A DNA stretch of 64,000 nucleotides, from the NCBI GenBank assembly GCA_001770955.1, contig MESL01000007.1, positions 129,114 to 193,113 of the forward strand, read 5' to 3'. Source of the DNA: Burkholderiales bacterium RIFCSPLOWO2_12_FULL_65_40 (GTDB lineage Bacteria; Pseudomonadota; Gammaproteobacteria; Burkholderiales; Burkholderiaceae_C). This document shows, in pieces, positions 1-15,711 of the stretch (position 1 is the stretch's first letter; each line of letters begins with the position of its first letter). The notes beneath the pieces were generated by a model. That model saw only the letters and a list, made by a program, of their open reading frames with translations. It did not search any database and was not told the DNA's origin. The translations under genes and the position numbers were made by a program.

Positions 1-1
1 C

Positions 2-3931
<3,930 letters not shown>

Positions 3932-3971
3932 GGCCCCCGCACGCCAGCACAGCATTCACAAGGAAACAGAC

Positions 3972-5450
<1,479 letters not shown>

Positions 5451-5522
5451 CCAGGTCAGGGTGGGCCCTCGCAAATCGCCCAAGGGGCGCAGGATAAAGC
5501 TGCGGGCTGGCCGCCCGCAGCG

Positions 5523-5591
5523 CGCGAGGGCCGCCAAGCCGCACGCGCCGTGGACGAGTTCCTGATGGCTTCGAGCGCTCTGCCGCGCTGA
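5523..5591 (+). pseudogene. Detached copy of the gltD 3' end
   Basis: These 69 bp are a diverged copy of the last 69 bp of gltD (5382-5450). They translate to [20 protein letters not shown] followed by PR and a stop, against [22 protein letters not shown] in gltD. The differences are mostly synonymous. The copy has no start codon and is separated from gltD by about 70 bp of unrelated sequence. It looks like a relic of recombination with a related gltD allele, or of an element that restored the gene end. It is not expected to be expressed as a protein. Confidence 0.8.
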
Positions 5592-5610
5592 GCGCCTCAG
5601 GTCCGCGAGC

Positions 5611-5638
5611 AAAACGGCGCCCAGAGGGCGCCGTTTTT
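5611..5638. terminator. Rho-independent terminator between gltD and speD
   Basis: A GC-rich stem, ACGGCGCCC paired with GGGCGCCGT around the loop AGA(G), is flanked by AAAA on the left and TTTTT on the right. It can therefore terminate the gltBD transcript, and probably also speD arriving from the other strand. Confidence 0.85.
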
Positions 5639-5666
5639 CATGGCGTACACAAGGGAAAGAGCGGGT

Positions 5667-6122
5667 TCAGCCGCGCTCGATACAGTGCACCGTTTGCTTG
5701 TGCGGACCAAAGGCGGCAACGATGCCATCGAACAGCGCCTGCGCCTTTGCCCGGTTGTCTGCCGAGTAATTGCACACGTACACGTCCAGTGTCACGTAGC
5801 CGGTTTCTGGCCAGGTGTGGACAGACAGGTGCGATTCCGCCAGAACCACCACCCCGGTGACGCCGCCCCCTTCCTCGAATCCGTGGAACAGGTGGCCGAC
5901 GGGCGTGAGGCCGGCGCTGAGCACTTGCTGGCGGCAGAACGCCTCCAGCGCAGCGGCGTCGTGCATCAGTGCACCGCCGTGGTGGCAGCCATGCAGGTCG
6001 CCAATCAGGTGCAGGCCGCTCGCTTGCCGAGCGGCAGTGGTAGCGTTGGGGGCGCGGCGTGCGAGCATGGCGGCGGGAGGGTGGGGTGGTAGCCGGTCAT
6101 CATAACCATGCGTACTGTCCAT
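5667..6122 (-). CDS. speD: S-adenosylmethionine decarboxylase proenzyme
   Basis: Pyruvoyl-dependent AdoMet decarboxylase of the short prokaryotic type, which supplies decarboxylated AdoMet for spermidine synthesis. The proenzyme self-cleaves at the serine in LAESHLSVHTWPE, and that serine becomes the pyruvoyl group. The conserved LHLIGDLHGC strand and the cysteine in VYVCNYSADN are also present. The longest frame is 151 aa. The first 35 residues are outside the family core, so a start at the internal ATG at 6068 is possible. The gene is convergent with gltBD and divergent from the mla operon. Confidence 0.9.
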   Translation of the reverse strand: MDSTHGYDDRLPPHPPAAMLARRAPNATTAARQASGLHLIGDLHGCHHGGALMHDAAALEAFCRQQVLSAGLTPVGHLFHGFEEGGGVTGVVVLAESHLSVHTWPETGYVTLDVYVCNYSADNRAKAQALFDGIVAAFGPHKQTVHCIERG

Positions 6123-6219
6123 GCCTTGGGGTGGGGACAGACTGCAAAAAAGGGTTTTCCCCTATCATTGCAGGTTCCGCACCCTGCGCCGTCTGGTATG
6201 GCGCGGGCTCCTGCACACC

Positions 6220-7056
6220 ATGCTCTCTTCCGCTCCTTCACCGTCTTCTGGCTCGCTGGTCGAGCTGCGCAATGTCCACTTCGGCTATGGCGGGCAGCCG
6301 GTGCTGCGCGGCCTTTCGCTGTCGGTGCCGCGGGGCAAGGTGACGGCCATCATGGGGGCTTCGGGCGGGGGCAAAACCACGGTGCTGCGACTCATTGGCG
6401 GGCAGCATCGGGCGCAGCAGGGCGAGGTGCTGTTCGACGGGCAGGATGTCGGGCACATGGATGCGGCCCAGCTCTACGCCGCCCGGCGGCGCATGGGCAT
6501 GTTGTTCCAGTTCGGTGCGCTGTTCACCGACATGAGCGTGTTCGAGAACGTGGCCTTTCCGCTGCGTGAGCACACCGACCTGCCGGAGGCCCTGGTACGC
6601 GACATCGTGCTCATGAAGCTGCATGCCGTGGGCCTGCGCGGCGCGCGCGATCTCATGCCGGGTCAGGTTTCGGGCGGCATGGCGCGCCGCGTGGCGCTGG
6701 CACGGGCCATTGCGCTGGACCCCGAACTCATCATGTACGACGAGCCTTTCGCCGGACTCGACCCGATTTCCCTGGGCACGGCGGCGCAGCTCATCCGTCA
6801 GCTCAACGATGCCATGGGGCTGACCACCATCCTCGTATCCCACGATATCGAGGCAACGTTCCAGCTGGCAGACCATGTGGTCGTCCTGGGGCCCGGCACC
6901 ATCGCCGCCCAGGGCACGCCCGACGAGGTGCGCCACAGCCGGGACCCGCTGGTGCATCAGTTCGTTCATGCGCTGCCCACAGGCCCCGTGCCCTTCCATT
7001 ACCCGGGGCCCGGGGTGGCGCAGGATTTCGGCCCACCGGGTGGGGGGCTGGTATGA
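6220..7056 (+). CDS. mlaF: Mla phospholipid ABC transporter, ATP-binding protein
   Basis: ATPase of the MlaFEDB inner-membrane complex, which moves phospholipids between inner and outer membrane to keep the outer leaflet asymmetric. It has a Walker A motif (GASGGGKTT), an LSGGQ-like signature ([14 protein letters not shown]) and a Walker B ([13 protein letters not shown]). The ATG at 6220 gives 278 aa. A longer frame reaches back to 6121 without a family-like sequence. It overlaps mlaE by 4 bp (ATGA), so the two are translationally coupled. It is the first gene of a long co-directional block. Confidence 0.94.
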   Translation: MLSSAPSPSSGSLVELRNVHFGYGGQPVLRGLSLSVPRGKVTAIMGASGGGKTTVLRLIGGQHRAQQGEVLFDGQDVGHMDAAQLYAARRRMGMLFQFGALFTDMSVFENVAFPLREHTDLPEALVRDIVLMKLHAVGLRGARDLMPGQVSGGMARRVALARAIALDPELIMYDEPFAGLDPISLGTAAQLIRQLNDAMGLTTILVSHDIEATFQLADHVVVLGPGTIAAQGTPDEVRHSRDPLVHQFVHALPTGPVPFHYPGPGVAQDFGPPGGGLV

Positions 7057-7835
7057 GCTGGTGGCGGCCGTCCGACGTGGGTTTTGCCGTGCGTTGCAAG
7101 CTGGCCGACGTCGGCATGGGTGCGCGCCTGTTCGGGCGGCTGCTGCGGCTGCTCCCTGCGGCATTTCAGCGCCCAGGCCTGGTGCGCGACCAGGTGCATT
7201 TCCTGGGCAACTATTCGCTGGCCATCATCACCGTTTCGGGGCTGTTCGTCGGTTTTGTGCTGGCGCTGCAGGGCTACTACACGCTACAGGACTTCGGCTC
7301 GACCGAGGCGCTGGGGCAGCTCGTGGCATTGAGTCTGCTGCGCGAACTCGGCCCCGTCATCACCGCGCTGCTGTTCGCCGGGCGCGCCGGTACGTCACTC
7401 ACGGCCGAGATCGGCCTGATGCGCGCGGGTGAACAGCTCAGCGCCATGGAGATGATGGCGGTCGATCCGGTGCGCCGCATTCTGGCACCCCGCTTCTGGG
7501 CGGGTGTGATTGCCATGCCGGTGCTCGCGGCGGTGTTCAGCGCCGTGGGGGTGATCGGTGGCTGGGTGGTCGCGGTGGGGATGATCGGCATTGACGGCGG
7601 CTCCTTCTGGAGCCAGATGCAGGGCGGGGTTGATGTGTTCAGCGATGTGGGCAACGGCGTGGTCAAAAGCGTGGTGTTCGGTTTTACCGTCACTTTTGTC
7701 GCGCTTTTGCAGGGCTACGCGGCCAAGCCCACGCCCGAGGGCGTTGCGCGCGCCACCACGCGCACCGTGGTGATGGCGTCGCTGGCAGTGCTGGGCCTGG
7801 ACTTCGTCCTCACTGCCCTGATGTTCAGTATCTGA
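7053..7835 (+). CDS. mlaE: Mla phospholipid ABC transporter, permease
   Basis: Permease subunit (260 aa) of the MlaFEDB complex, of the MlaE/YrbE family. Several hydrophobic segments are visible (for example [20 protein letters not shown] and [20 protein letters not shown]). The conserved cytoplasmic section [20 protein letters not shown] contacts the ATPase. Its start overlaps the mlaF stop, and mlaD follows after 20 bp. Confidence 0.95.
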   Translation: MSWWRPSDVGFAVRCKLADVGMGARLFGRLLRLLPAAFQRPGLVRDQVHFLGNYSLAIITVSGLFVGFVLALQGYYTLQDFGSTEALGQLVALSLLRELGPVITALLFAGRAGTSLTAEIGLMRAGEQLSAMEMMAVDPVRRILAPRFWAGVIAMPVLAAVFSAVGVIGGWVVAVGMIGIDGGSFWSQMQGGVDVFSDVGNGVVKSVVFGFTVTFVALLQGYAAKPTPEGVARATTRTVVMASLAVLGLDFVLTALMFSI

Positions 7836-7855
7836 AGAGAAACAAGGAAAGAGCG

Positions 7856-8338
7856 ATGCAACCGTCCAAGAACGATGTCTGGGTGGGCCTGTTCGTCATG
7901 CTGGGGGCGCTGGCGCTGGTCTTCCTGGCGCTGCAGTCGGCCAACCTGTTGAGCCTGAACTTCAACACCGGCTATCGCGTGACAGCGCGTTTCGACAACA
8001 TCGGCGGCCTCAAGGCCCAGGCCGCCGTGCGCAGCGCCGGGGTGGTGGTGGGTCGCGTGGAATCGATCACGTTTGACGACAAGTCTTACCAGGCCCGCGT
8101 CACCCTGCTGTTGCAGGACCGCTATGCTTTCCCGAAAGACAGCTCGCTCAAGATTCTCACCAGTGGCCTGCTGGGAGAGCAGTACATCGGCATCGAGGCC
8201 GGCGCGGATGAAGCCCATCTTGTCCCTGGCGACACAGTGGTGGCCACGCAATCTGCGCTGGTGCTGGAAAATCTCATCAGCCAGTTTCTCTTCAGCAAAG
8301 CGGCCGAGGGCACGGCCCCGGAAGACAACAAAAAATGA
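7856..8338 (+). CDS. mlaD: Mla complex MCE-domain substrate-binding protein
   Basis: MCE-domain protein (160 aa) anchored in the inner membrane by an N-terminal helix (VGLFVMLGALALVFLALQSA). Its periplasmic ring binds and passes phospholipids. The MCE core is visible as YRVTARFDNIGGLKAQAAVR and GLLGEQYIGIEAG. A good ribosome site (AAGGAAAGAGCG) precedes the ATG. The stop overlaps the mlaA start (ATGA), so the outer-membrane partner is made from the same transcript. Confidence 0.94.
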   Translation: MQPSKNDVWVGLFVMLGALALVFLALQSANLLSLNFNTGYRVTARFDNIGGLKAQAAVRSAGVVVGRVESITFDDKSYQARVTLLLQDRYAFPKDSSLKILTSGLLGEQYIGIEAGADEAHLVPGDTVVATQSALVLENLISQFLFSKAAEGTAPEDNKK

Positions 8339-9129
8339 AACCCTCTCGCACGCCGGGTGCCACGCGCCCCCACAACCCGACCTCCGCAGCCCCGCGCAGG
8401 GCCGGTGCAGGCGCATTGGCGCTCATGGCCTTGGTGCTGGCCGGCTGTGCCAGCGGCCCGCGGACCAGCCCGAACGACCCGCTCGAGCCCTACAACCGCG
8501 GCATGACGCAGTTCAACGATGCTGTGGATGCAGCCTTGCTCAAGCCGGTGGCCACGGCTTACCAACAGGCCACTCCGGCGCCCGTGCGCACGGGGGTGAA
8601 CAATTTTTTCGCCAATCTGGGTGATGCCTGGTCGTTCGTGAACAACACCCTGCAGCTGAACGCCGAAGGGGCCCTGTCGAGCTTCTTCCGCTTCAACATC
8701 AACACGCTGATGGGGCTGGGCGGAGTGCTGGACGTGGCCAGCGAGATGGGCCTTGACCGCTACCGGCAGGACTTCGGGCTGACGCTGGGGCGTTGGGGCA
8801 TGCCGCCCGGTCCGTATCTGGTGCTGCCCATCCTCGGGCCATCCACCGTGCGCGATACGCTGGCCCTGCCGGTGGACATGCGCGGCAACCTGGTGCGCCA
8901 AGTGGACCCGGTCTCGGCCCGCAACAGCCTGACGGCCCTGCGCGCGGTCGATGCGCGCGCCAACCTGCTGCGCGCCGGTGAGGTGCTGGACGACGCGGCA
9001 CTCGACAAGTACAGCTTCACCCGCGACGTCTTCCTGCAGGTGCGCAGCCAGCGTGCCGCAGAAGCTGCCGGCAAGGAGCATTTGCAGAACGGGGACAACG
9101 GAATGCTGCCCCCCGAGCCAGAGCAGTGA
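8335..9129 (+). CDS. mlaA: Mla outer-membrane lipoprotein (VacJ)
   Basis: Outer-membrane lipoprotein MlaA/VacJ (264 aa), which removes misplaced phospholipids from the outer leaflet and hands them to MlaC. A lipobox (LVLAGC, Cys38) follows a positively charged, rather long N-terminus. The family core is visible as DPLEPYNRGMTQFNDAVD and RYRQDFGLTLGRWGM. In E. coli this gene lies apart from mlaFEDCB. Here it is embedded between mlaD and mlaC, which supports a single Mla transcription unit. Confidence 0.94.
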   Translation: MKPSRTPGATRPHNPTSAAPRRAGAGALALMALVLAGCASGPRTSPNDPLEPYNRGMTQFNDAVDAALLKPVATAYQQATPAPVRTGVNNFFANLGDAWSFVNNTLQLNAEGALSSFFRFNINTLMGLGGVLDVASEMGLDRYRQDFGLTLGRWGMPPGPYLVLPILGPSTVRDTLALPVDMRGNLVRQVDPVSARNSLTALRAVDARANLLRAGEVLDDAALDKYSFTRDVFLQVRSQRAAEAAGKEHLQNGDNGMLPPEPEQ

Positions 9130-9268
9130 GCTGCGCTGGCCGCCTGGTTGCACTCGCTTGCATTCGCAACCCTGCGGGACACATGGCTGCAGTACCGCAC
9201 GTTGCACAATCACCTGACGGCGGGCCTGCGGTGGCAGGCCACCCCCCTGAATCGATGAGGAACCTGCA

Positions 9269-9904
9269 ATGAACCGACGTTTTCTGGGCCGCATGGCGGC
9301 CAGCCTGGTCACCGTGCTGGCGCTTGGAATGGCCGTGCCGGTGCGCGCCGCCGATGAGGCCCCCGATGGGCTGGTGCAGCGCCTGTCGAATGAGGTGCTG
9401 GAGTCGCTGCGCGCCGACAAATCCATCAAGGCGGGCGATATCGACAAGATCATCGTGCTGGTCGACAAGACCATCATGCCGAACGTGAATTTCCGGCGCA
9501 TGACGGCGGCTGCGGTGGGTCCGGGCTGGCGCCAGGCCAGCCCAGAGCAGCAAAAACGCCTGCAGGACGAATTCAAGATCCTGCTGGTACGCACCTATGC
9601 GGGTGCGCTGGCGCAGGTGAATGATCAGAGCATCATCGTCAAACCCTTGCGCGCGGGCCCGGACGACAAGGACGTGCTGGTGCGCACCGAGGTGCGCGGC
9701 CGCGGCGAACCGATCCAGCTGGACTACCGCCTGGAGAAGACCCCGGGCCAGGGGGCGGGCTGGAAAATCTACAACCTCAATGTGCTGGGGGCCTGGCTCG
9801 TGGAAACCTACCGCAGCCAGTTCGCCCAGGAGATCAATGCCCGCGGCATCGATGGCCTGATTGGCACGCTGAGCGCGCGCAACAAGAGCAACGCCGCCCG
9901 GTAA
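9269..9904 (+). CDS. mlaC: Mla periplasmic phospholipid carrier
   Basis: Soluble periplasmic carrier MlaC (211 aa), which shuttles phospholipids between MlaA and MlaD. The N-terminus is a typical signal peptide (MNRRFLGRMAASLVTVLALG) ending near VRAAD. The family pattern is seen in the MPNVNFRRMT and WKIYNLNVLGAWLVETYRSQ segments. The ATG at 9269 is preceded by GATGAGGAACC. It is separated from mlaA by 139 bp with no gene. Confidence 0.94.
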   Translation: MNRRFLGRMAASLVTVLALGMAVPVRAADEAPDGLVQRLSNEVLESLRADKSIKAGDIDKIIVLVDKTIMPNVNFRRMTAAAVGPGWRQASPEQQKRLQDEFKILLVRTYAGALAQVNDQSIIVKPLRAGPDDKDVLVRTEVRGRGEPIQLDYRLEKTPGQGAGWKIYNLNVLGAWLVETYRSQFAQEINARGIDGLIGTLSARNKSNAAR

Positions 9905-9909
9905 CCGCC

Positions 9910-10182
9910 ATGCTCGTGCTGCCGTCCGAACTCACGCATCGCCAGGCCAGCGCCACACTGGGCATGTTGCTGCAGGCTCTGCGGGGCGACCAGGGGCCGC
10001 AGCTCGTGGTGGATGCAGCGGCGCTCCAGGTGTTCGATTCCTCGGCCCTGGCTGTTTTGCTCGAATGCCGCCGTGAGGCGCTGGCCGAGCGCAAGGCCTT
10101 CGCCGTCAAGGGCTTGCCGGCTGCGCTGGCCGGCATGGCGGCGCTCTACGGTGTGGCTGAGCTATTGCCTGCCACGGCCTGA
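9910..10182 (+). CDS. mlaB: Mla STAS-domain subunit
   Basis: STAS-domain protein (90 aa) that binds MlaF and stabilises the ABC complex. The domain core is seen as LVVDAAALQVFDSSALAVLL, which includes the DSS motif characteristic of STAS proteins. It starts 6 bp after mlaC, so it is co-transcribed. Its identity rests on domain plus operon position. Confidence 0.88.
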   Translation: MLVLPSELTHRQASATLGMLLQALRGDQGPQLVVDAAALQVFDSSALAVLLECRREALAERKAFAVKGLPAALAGMAALYGVAELLPATA

Positions 10183-10285
10183 GTGACTCGGACGCCCCGG
10201 GTGCCGCAATGGCCCTGGCGTCCGGGGCCGATCTCGGGCCCGCCGGACGGACAGCGGCCCTGAGGCCGTAAAATCACTCGCTTAC

Positions 10286-11248
10286 ATGCCAGCCGTCTCA
10301 TTTCAGTCTGTTTCCAAGACCTACACCACGCCCAAAGGTCCGTTCCATGCCCTCAGTGATGTGAGCCTGGACATCGCGGAGGGCGAGTTTTTCGGCCTGC
10401 TAGGCCCCAATGGCGCGGGCAAAACCACGCTCATCAGCATCTTGGCCGGGCTGGCGCGTGTCACGCAAGGCCGGGTGCTGGTGCAGGGCTGCGATGTGCA
10501 AGCCGACTATGCCAACGCCCGCCGCAAGCTCGGTGTGGTGCCGCAGGAGCTGGTGTTCGACCCCTTTTTCAATGTGCGCGAGGCCCTGCGCTTCCAGTCC
10601 GGCTACTTTGGCGTGCGCCACAACGACGACTGGATCGACGAGCTCCTGAGCAGCCTGGGCCTGGCCGACAAGGCGAACGCCAACATGCGCCAGCTCTCGG
10701 GCGGCATGAAGCGCCGCGTGCTGGTGGCGCAGGCGCTGGTGCACAAGCCGCCCATCATCGTGCTCGACGAACCCACGGCCGGCGTGGACGTGGAACTGCG
10801 CCAGACCCTCTGGCAGTTCATTGCCCGGCTGAACAAGGAAGGCCACACGGTGCTGTTGACTACGCACTACCTGGAGGAGGCCGAAGCCCTGTGCGGGCGC
10901 ATCGCCATGCTCAAGAACGGCCGCGTGGTGGCCCTGGACCGCACCTCCGCGCTGCTCAAGGCCGCTTCGGGCAACGTGCTGGTCTTCAAGACCGATAGCG
11001 TGTTGCCGCCCGCGCTGGCCGTGCACGCCCGCGTCACCGGGCGCGTGGTGCAGCTGGCGGCGCAGGACGCGCAGGACATCGAGCGCCACCTGGCTGCGCT
11101 GCGCGAGGCCGGCGTGGACGTGCAGGATATCGAAATTCGCCGTGCCGACCTCGAGGACGTGTTCCTCAGCGTCATGGCGGGCACGTCGGCGTCCAATCTG
11201 GCGGGCGCCAGTGCGGCCGCACCAGCCAGCATGGGGGCTTCAGCATGA
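10286..11248 (+). CDS. ABC exporter ATP-binding protein (YadG/NodI type)
   Basis: ATPase of an ABC-2 type exporter (320 aa). It has a Walker A (GPNGAGKTT), a signature (LSGGMKRRVLVAQAL), a Walker B (IIVLDEPTAGVDVEL) and an H-loop (LLTTHYLEEAEAL). A C-terminal extension (from about 230) with an alanine-rich tail is typical of this subgroup. The stop overlaps the start of the permease gene. Its place between mlaB and ibaG suggests a cell-envelope role, but the substrate is unknown. Confidence 0.9.
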   Translation: MPAVSFQSVSKTYTTPKGPFHALSDVSLDIAEGEFFGLLGPNGAGKTTLISILAGLARVTQGRVLVQGCDVQADYANARRKLGVVPQELVFDPFFNVREALRFQSGYFGVRHNDDWIDELLSSLGLADKANANMRQLSGGMKRRVLVAQALVHKPPIIVLDEPTAGVDVELRQTLWQFIARLNKEGHTVLLTTHYLEEAEALCGRIAMLKNGRVVALDRTSALLKAASGNVLVFKTDSVLPPALAVHARVTGRVVQLAAQDAQDIERHLAALREAGVDVQDIEIRRADLEDVFLSVMAGTSASNLAGASAAAPASMGASA

Positions 11249-12000
11249 CCGGCTGGCAGATGCTGTTCTACAAGGAGGTGCTGCGCTTCTGGAAGGTCAG
11301 CTTCCAGACCGTGGCGGCGCCGGTGCTCACGGCCGTGCTGTACCTGCTGATCTTCGGCCATGTGCTGGAAGACCATGTGAAGGTCTACGACCGCATCAGC
11401 TACACGGCCTTCCTGGTGCCGGGCCTGGTGATGATGAGCGTGCTGCAGAACGCCTTTGCCAACAGTTCGTCGAGCCTGATCCAGAGCAAGATCATGGGCA
11501 GCCTGGTGTTCCAGTTGCTCACGCCGCTGTCGCACTGGGCCTGGTTCCTGGCCTACGTGGGGTCTTCCACGGTGCGCGGCCTGGTGGTGGGGCTGGGCGT
11601 GTTCGTCGTGACGCTGGCCTTTGTCACACCGCAGTTCGCCGCACCGCTCTGGATTTTCGTGTTCGCGCTGCTGGGCGCAGCGCTGCTGGCCACGCTGGGC
11701 GTGATCGCCGGCCTGTGGGCTGACAAGTTCGACCAGCTGGCGGGGTTCCAGAACTTCATCATCGTGCCCATGACCTTCCTCTCGGGCGTGTTCTACTCCG
11801 TCGCTTCGCTGCCGCCGATCTGGCAGGCGGTGAGCCACCTCAACCCGTTTTTCTACATGATCGACGGTTTCCGCTACGGATTTTTTGGGCAGAGCGATGC
11901 CTCACCCTGGCTCAGCCTGGGCATTGTGGGTGGCGCCTGGCTGCTGGTGAGTGCGCTGGCCGTGCACCTGCTGCGCTCCGGCTACAAAATCCGTTCCTGA
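11245..12000 (+). CDS. ABC-2 type exporter permease (YadH type)
   Basis: Membrane subunit (251 aa) of the exporter whose ATPase lies immediately upstream with a 4-bp ATGA overlap. About six hydrophobic segments are seen, including ISYTAFLVPGLVMMSVLQNA and TFLSGVFYSVASLPP. The ABC-2 signature is spread over the second half. The substrate cannot be told from sequence. Confidence 0.9.
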   Translation: MTGWQMLFYKEVLRFWKVSFQTVAAPVLTAVLYLLIFGHVLEDHVKVYDRISYTAFLVPGLVMMSVLQNAFANSSSSLIQSKIMGSLVFQLLTPLSHWAWFLAYVGSSTVRGLVVGLGVFVVTLAFVTPQFAAPLWIFVFALLGAALLATLGVIAGLWADKFDQLAGFQNFIIVPMTFLSGVFYSVASLPPIWQAVSHLNPFFYMIDGFRYGFFGQSDASPWLSLGIVGGAWLLVSALAVHLLRSGYKIRS

Positions 12001-12102
12001 TGCCTGGTCTGAGATGATGTGCACCGTTCGCGGCATGTTGCCGCTGTTGACTGTTCCCCGGCTCCACCGTGCGGCCCGGGCGAACCACCCTGGAACCCTG
12101 AC

Positions 12103-12348
12103 ATGAACGCCGAAGACATCCAGAACCTCATCCGCGCCGGCCTGGCCTGCGACTACATCACGCTGGAAGGCGATGGCCGCCACTGGTATGCCACCATCGT
12201 CTCGCCCGAATTCGAGGGCAAGCGCGCCATTGCGCGCCACCAGCGCGTCTATGCCACGCTGGGCAGCAAGATGCAGACCGACGAGGTGCACGCCCTGTCG
12301 ATGAAGACCTTCACGCCCGCCGAGTGGGCGGCGCAGGGTGGGCGCTGA
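12103..12348 (+). CDS. ibaG: BolA-family protein IbaG
   Basis: BolA/IbaG-family protein (81 aa), thought to work with monothiol glutaredoxins in iron-sulfur metabolism. The conserved segment is ATIVSPEFEGKRAIARHQRV, with the family histidine and the LGSKMQTDEVHALSMKTFTP tail. The ATG at 12103 gives MNAEDIQNLIRAGL, the normal family start; longer upstream frames are spurious. The order mlaB-ibaG-murA matches the E. coli arrangement. Confidence 0.92.
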   Translation: MNAEDIQNLIRAGLACDYITLEGDGRHWYATIVSPEFEGKRAIARHQRVYATLGSKMQTDEVHALSMKTFTPAEWAAQGGR

Positions 12349-12368
12349 CCACAGGGGGTGGGCTGTTC

Positions 12369-12424
12369 GCTATTAAAAATATAGCTATTAGCGCCCGCCA
12401 ATAAAGCGTCAGAGGCATTTTTTA
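12369..12424 (+). repeat. Dispersed intergenic mini-repeat, copy between ibaG and murA
   Basis: About 55 bp beginning GCTATTAAAAATATAGCTAT and continuing AGCGCCCGCC...AGCGTCAGAGGCATTTTTT. It shares the frame GCTA-spacer-TAGCT, an AGCGC block, AGAGGC and a T run with copies elsewhere in the window. The T run could also act as a weak terminator. Confidence 0.65.
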
Positions 12425-12447
12425 CTCTTGAAATCGAATTGTTGACC

Positions 12448-13715
<1,268 letters not shown>

Positions 13716-13719
<4 letters not shown>

Positions 13720-14378
13720 TCACCCTTGCCCTCTCCAAAGGCCGCATCTTTGACGAAATCATGCCGCTGCTGGCCGCTGCCGGCATCGAAGTGCTGGAAG
13801 ACCCCGAGAAGTCGCGCAAGCTCATCCTGACCACCAACCAGAGCGATGTGCGCGTGGTGCTGGTGCGTGCCTCCGACGTGCCCACCTATGTGCAGTACGG
13901 CGGCGCCGACATGGGTGTGTGCGGCAAAGACACCTTGATCGAGCACAGCGCCGAATGGGGCGGGGCGGCACGTTCTGGCCTGTTCCTTCCGCTGGACCTG
14001 CGCATCGCACGCTGCCGCGTCAGCGTGGCCGTGCGCTCCGACTTCGATTACGCGCAGGCCGTGCGGCAGGGCTCGCGCCTGAAGGTGGCCACGAAGTACC
14101 CGGGCATTGCGCGCGAGTTCTTCGCCGCCAAGGGCGTGCATGTGGACATGATCAAGCTCTATGGCAGCATGGAACTGGCGCCCCTGACGGGGCTGGCTGA
14201 CGCCATCGTGGACTTGGTGTCCACCGGCAACACCCTCAAGGCCAACCACCTGGTCGAGGTCGAGCGCATCATGGACATCAGTTCGCACCTGGTGGTCAAC
14301 CAGGCCATGCTCAAGCTCAAGCAGGCTCCGCTGCGCCGCATCATCGATGCGTTTGCGTCCGCCATTCCCCAGGATTGA
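13716..14378 (+). CDS. hisG: ATP phosphoribosyltransferase, short form
   Basis: First enzyme of histidine synthesis (220 aa). This is the short HisG form, which lacks the C-terminal regulatory domain and in known cases needs HisZ, which is not in this window. Conserved segments include [28 protein letters not shown] and [14 protein letters not shown]. It overlaps murA by 4 bp and hisD follows after 9 bp. Confidence 0.96.
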
Positions 14379-14387
14379 AGACTACCT

Positions 14388-15710
14388 ATGAAATTCGTAG
14401 CTGCTCCCGCCCGTCTGTCGACCGTTTCCAGTACTTTTGAGGCTGATTTCGCGGCCCGCCTGCATTGGTCGGCCGATACAGACGCCGCGATCGAGCAGCG
14501 CGTGGCCGACATCCTGGCCGATGTGCAAAAGCGCGGCGACGCGGCCGTGCTCGAGTACACGGCGCGTTTCGATGCTCTGGAGGCGCCCACGCTGGCGGCC
14601 CTCGAACTGACACAGGCCGAACTCAAAGCCGCTTTTGAAGCCATCCCCGTCCCGCAGCGCGAGGCTCTTCAGGCGGCGGCTGCCCGTGTGCGCAGCTACC
14701 ACGAGGCGCAGAAGAAGGCCTGCGGCGAGAGCTGGAGCTACCGCGATGCCGATGGCAGTCTGCTCGGCCAGAAAGTCACGCCGCTCGACCGTGTGGGCAT
14801 CTACGTGCCCGGCGGCAAGGCCGCTTACCCCAGCAGCGTGCTGATGAACGCCATCCCCGCGCATGTGGCCGGGGTGGGCGAGATCATCATGGTCGTGCCC
14901 ACGCCGCGCGGCGAGAAGAACCCGCTGGTGCTGGCCGCCGCCTACGTGGCCGGCGTCACGCGCGCCTTCACCATCGGCGGCGCGCAGGCCGTGGCCGCGC
15001 TGGCCTACGGCACGCAGACGGTGCCCAAGGTCGACAAAATCACCGGCCCGGGCAACGCCTACGTGGCCAGCGCCAAAAAGCATGTGTTTGGCACCGTGGG
15101 CATCGACATGATCGCCGGCCCGAGCGAGATTCTGGTGCTGGCCGACGGCAGCACGCCGCCCGACTGGGTGGCCATGGATTTGTTCAGCCAGGCCGAGCAC
15201 GACGAGCTGGCCCAATCCATCCTGCTGTGCCCCGACGTGGCTTACATCGACGCGGTGCAGGCCGCCATCGACCGCCTGCTGCCCACCATGCCGCGCGCCG
15301 AGATCATCGCCAAGAGCCTGAGCGGGCGCGGTGCGCTGATCCACACGCGCAGCATGGAAGAGGCCTGCCAGATTTCCAACCGCATCGCCCCCGAGCACCT
15401 GGAAGTGAGCAGCCAAGAGCCGCACCGCTGGGAGCCGCTGCTGCGGCACGCCGGCGCCATCTTCCTCGGTGCCTACACCAGCGAATCCCTGGGCGACTAC
15501 TGCGCGGGCCCCAACCACGTGCTGCCCACGAGCGGCACGGCGCGTTTCTCCAGCCCGCTGGGCGTGTACGACTTCCAGAAGCGCAGCAGCATCATCGAAG
15601 TGAGCGAGGCGGGGGCGCAGATCCTCGGGCCGATTGCTGCCACCCTGGCCTACGGCGAGGGCCTGCAGGCGCACGCGCAGGCGGCCGAATTCCGCTTGAA
15701 AGCGCGTTGA
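14388..15710 (+). CDS. hisD: Histidinol dehydrogenase
   Basis: Zinc enzyme catalysing the last two oxidations of histidine synthesis (440 aa). Hallmarks are [43 protein letters not shown] and the zinc/catalytic region [14 protein letters not shown]. The first codons (ATGAAATTCGTAGCTGCT) match the start of the dispersed mini-repeat found elsewhere in the window, so the start codon and N-terminus may derive from that repeat. hisC begins one base after the stop. Confidence 0.96.
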   Translation: MKFVAAPARLSTVSSTFEADFAARLHWSADTDAAIEQRVADILADVQKRGDAAVLEYTARFDALEAPTLAALELTQAELKAAFEAIPVPQREALQAAAARVRSYHEAQKKACGESWSYRDADGSLLGQKVTPLDRVGIYVPGGKAAYPSSVLMNAIPAHVAGVGEIIMVVPTPRGEKNPLVLAAAYVAGVTRAFTIGGAQAVAALAYGTQTVPKVDKITGPGNAYVASAKKHVFGTVGIDMIAGPSEILVLADGSTPPDWVAMDLFSQAEHDELAQSILLCPDVAYIDAVQAAIDRLLPTMPRAEIIAKSLSGRGALIHTRSMEEACQISNRIAPEHLEVSSQEPHRWEPLLRHAGAIFLGAYTSESLGDYCAGPNHVLPTSGTARFSSPLGVYDFQKRSSIIEVSEAGAQILGPIAATLAYGEGLQAHAQAAEFRLKAR

Positions 15711-15711
15711 C

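Noticed and set aside
5640-6092. 150-codon plus-strand frame over speD
   Set aside because: Antisense to speD, which has the pyruvoyl serine motif; no recognisable domain on the plus strand.
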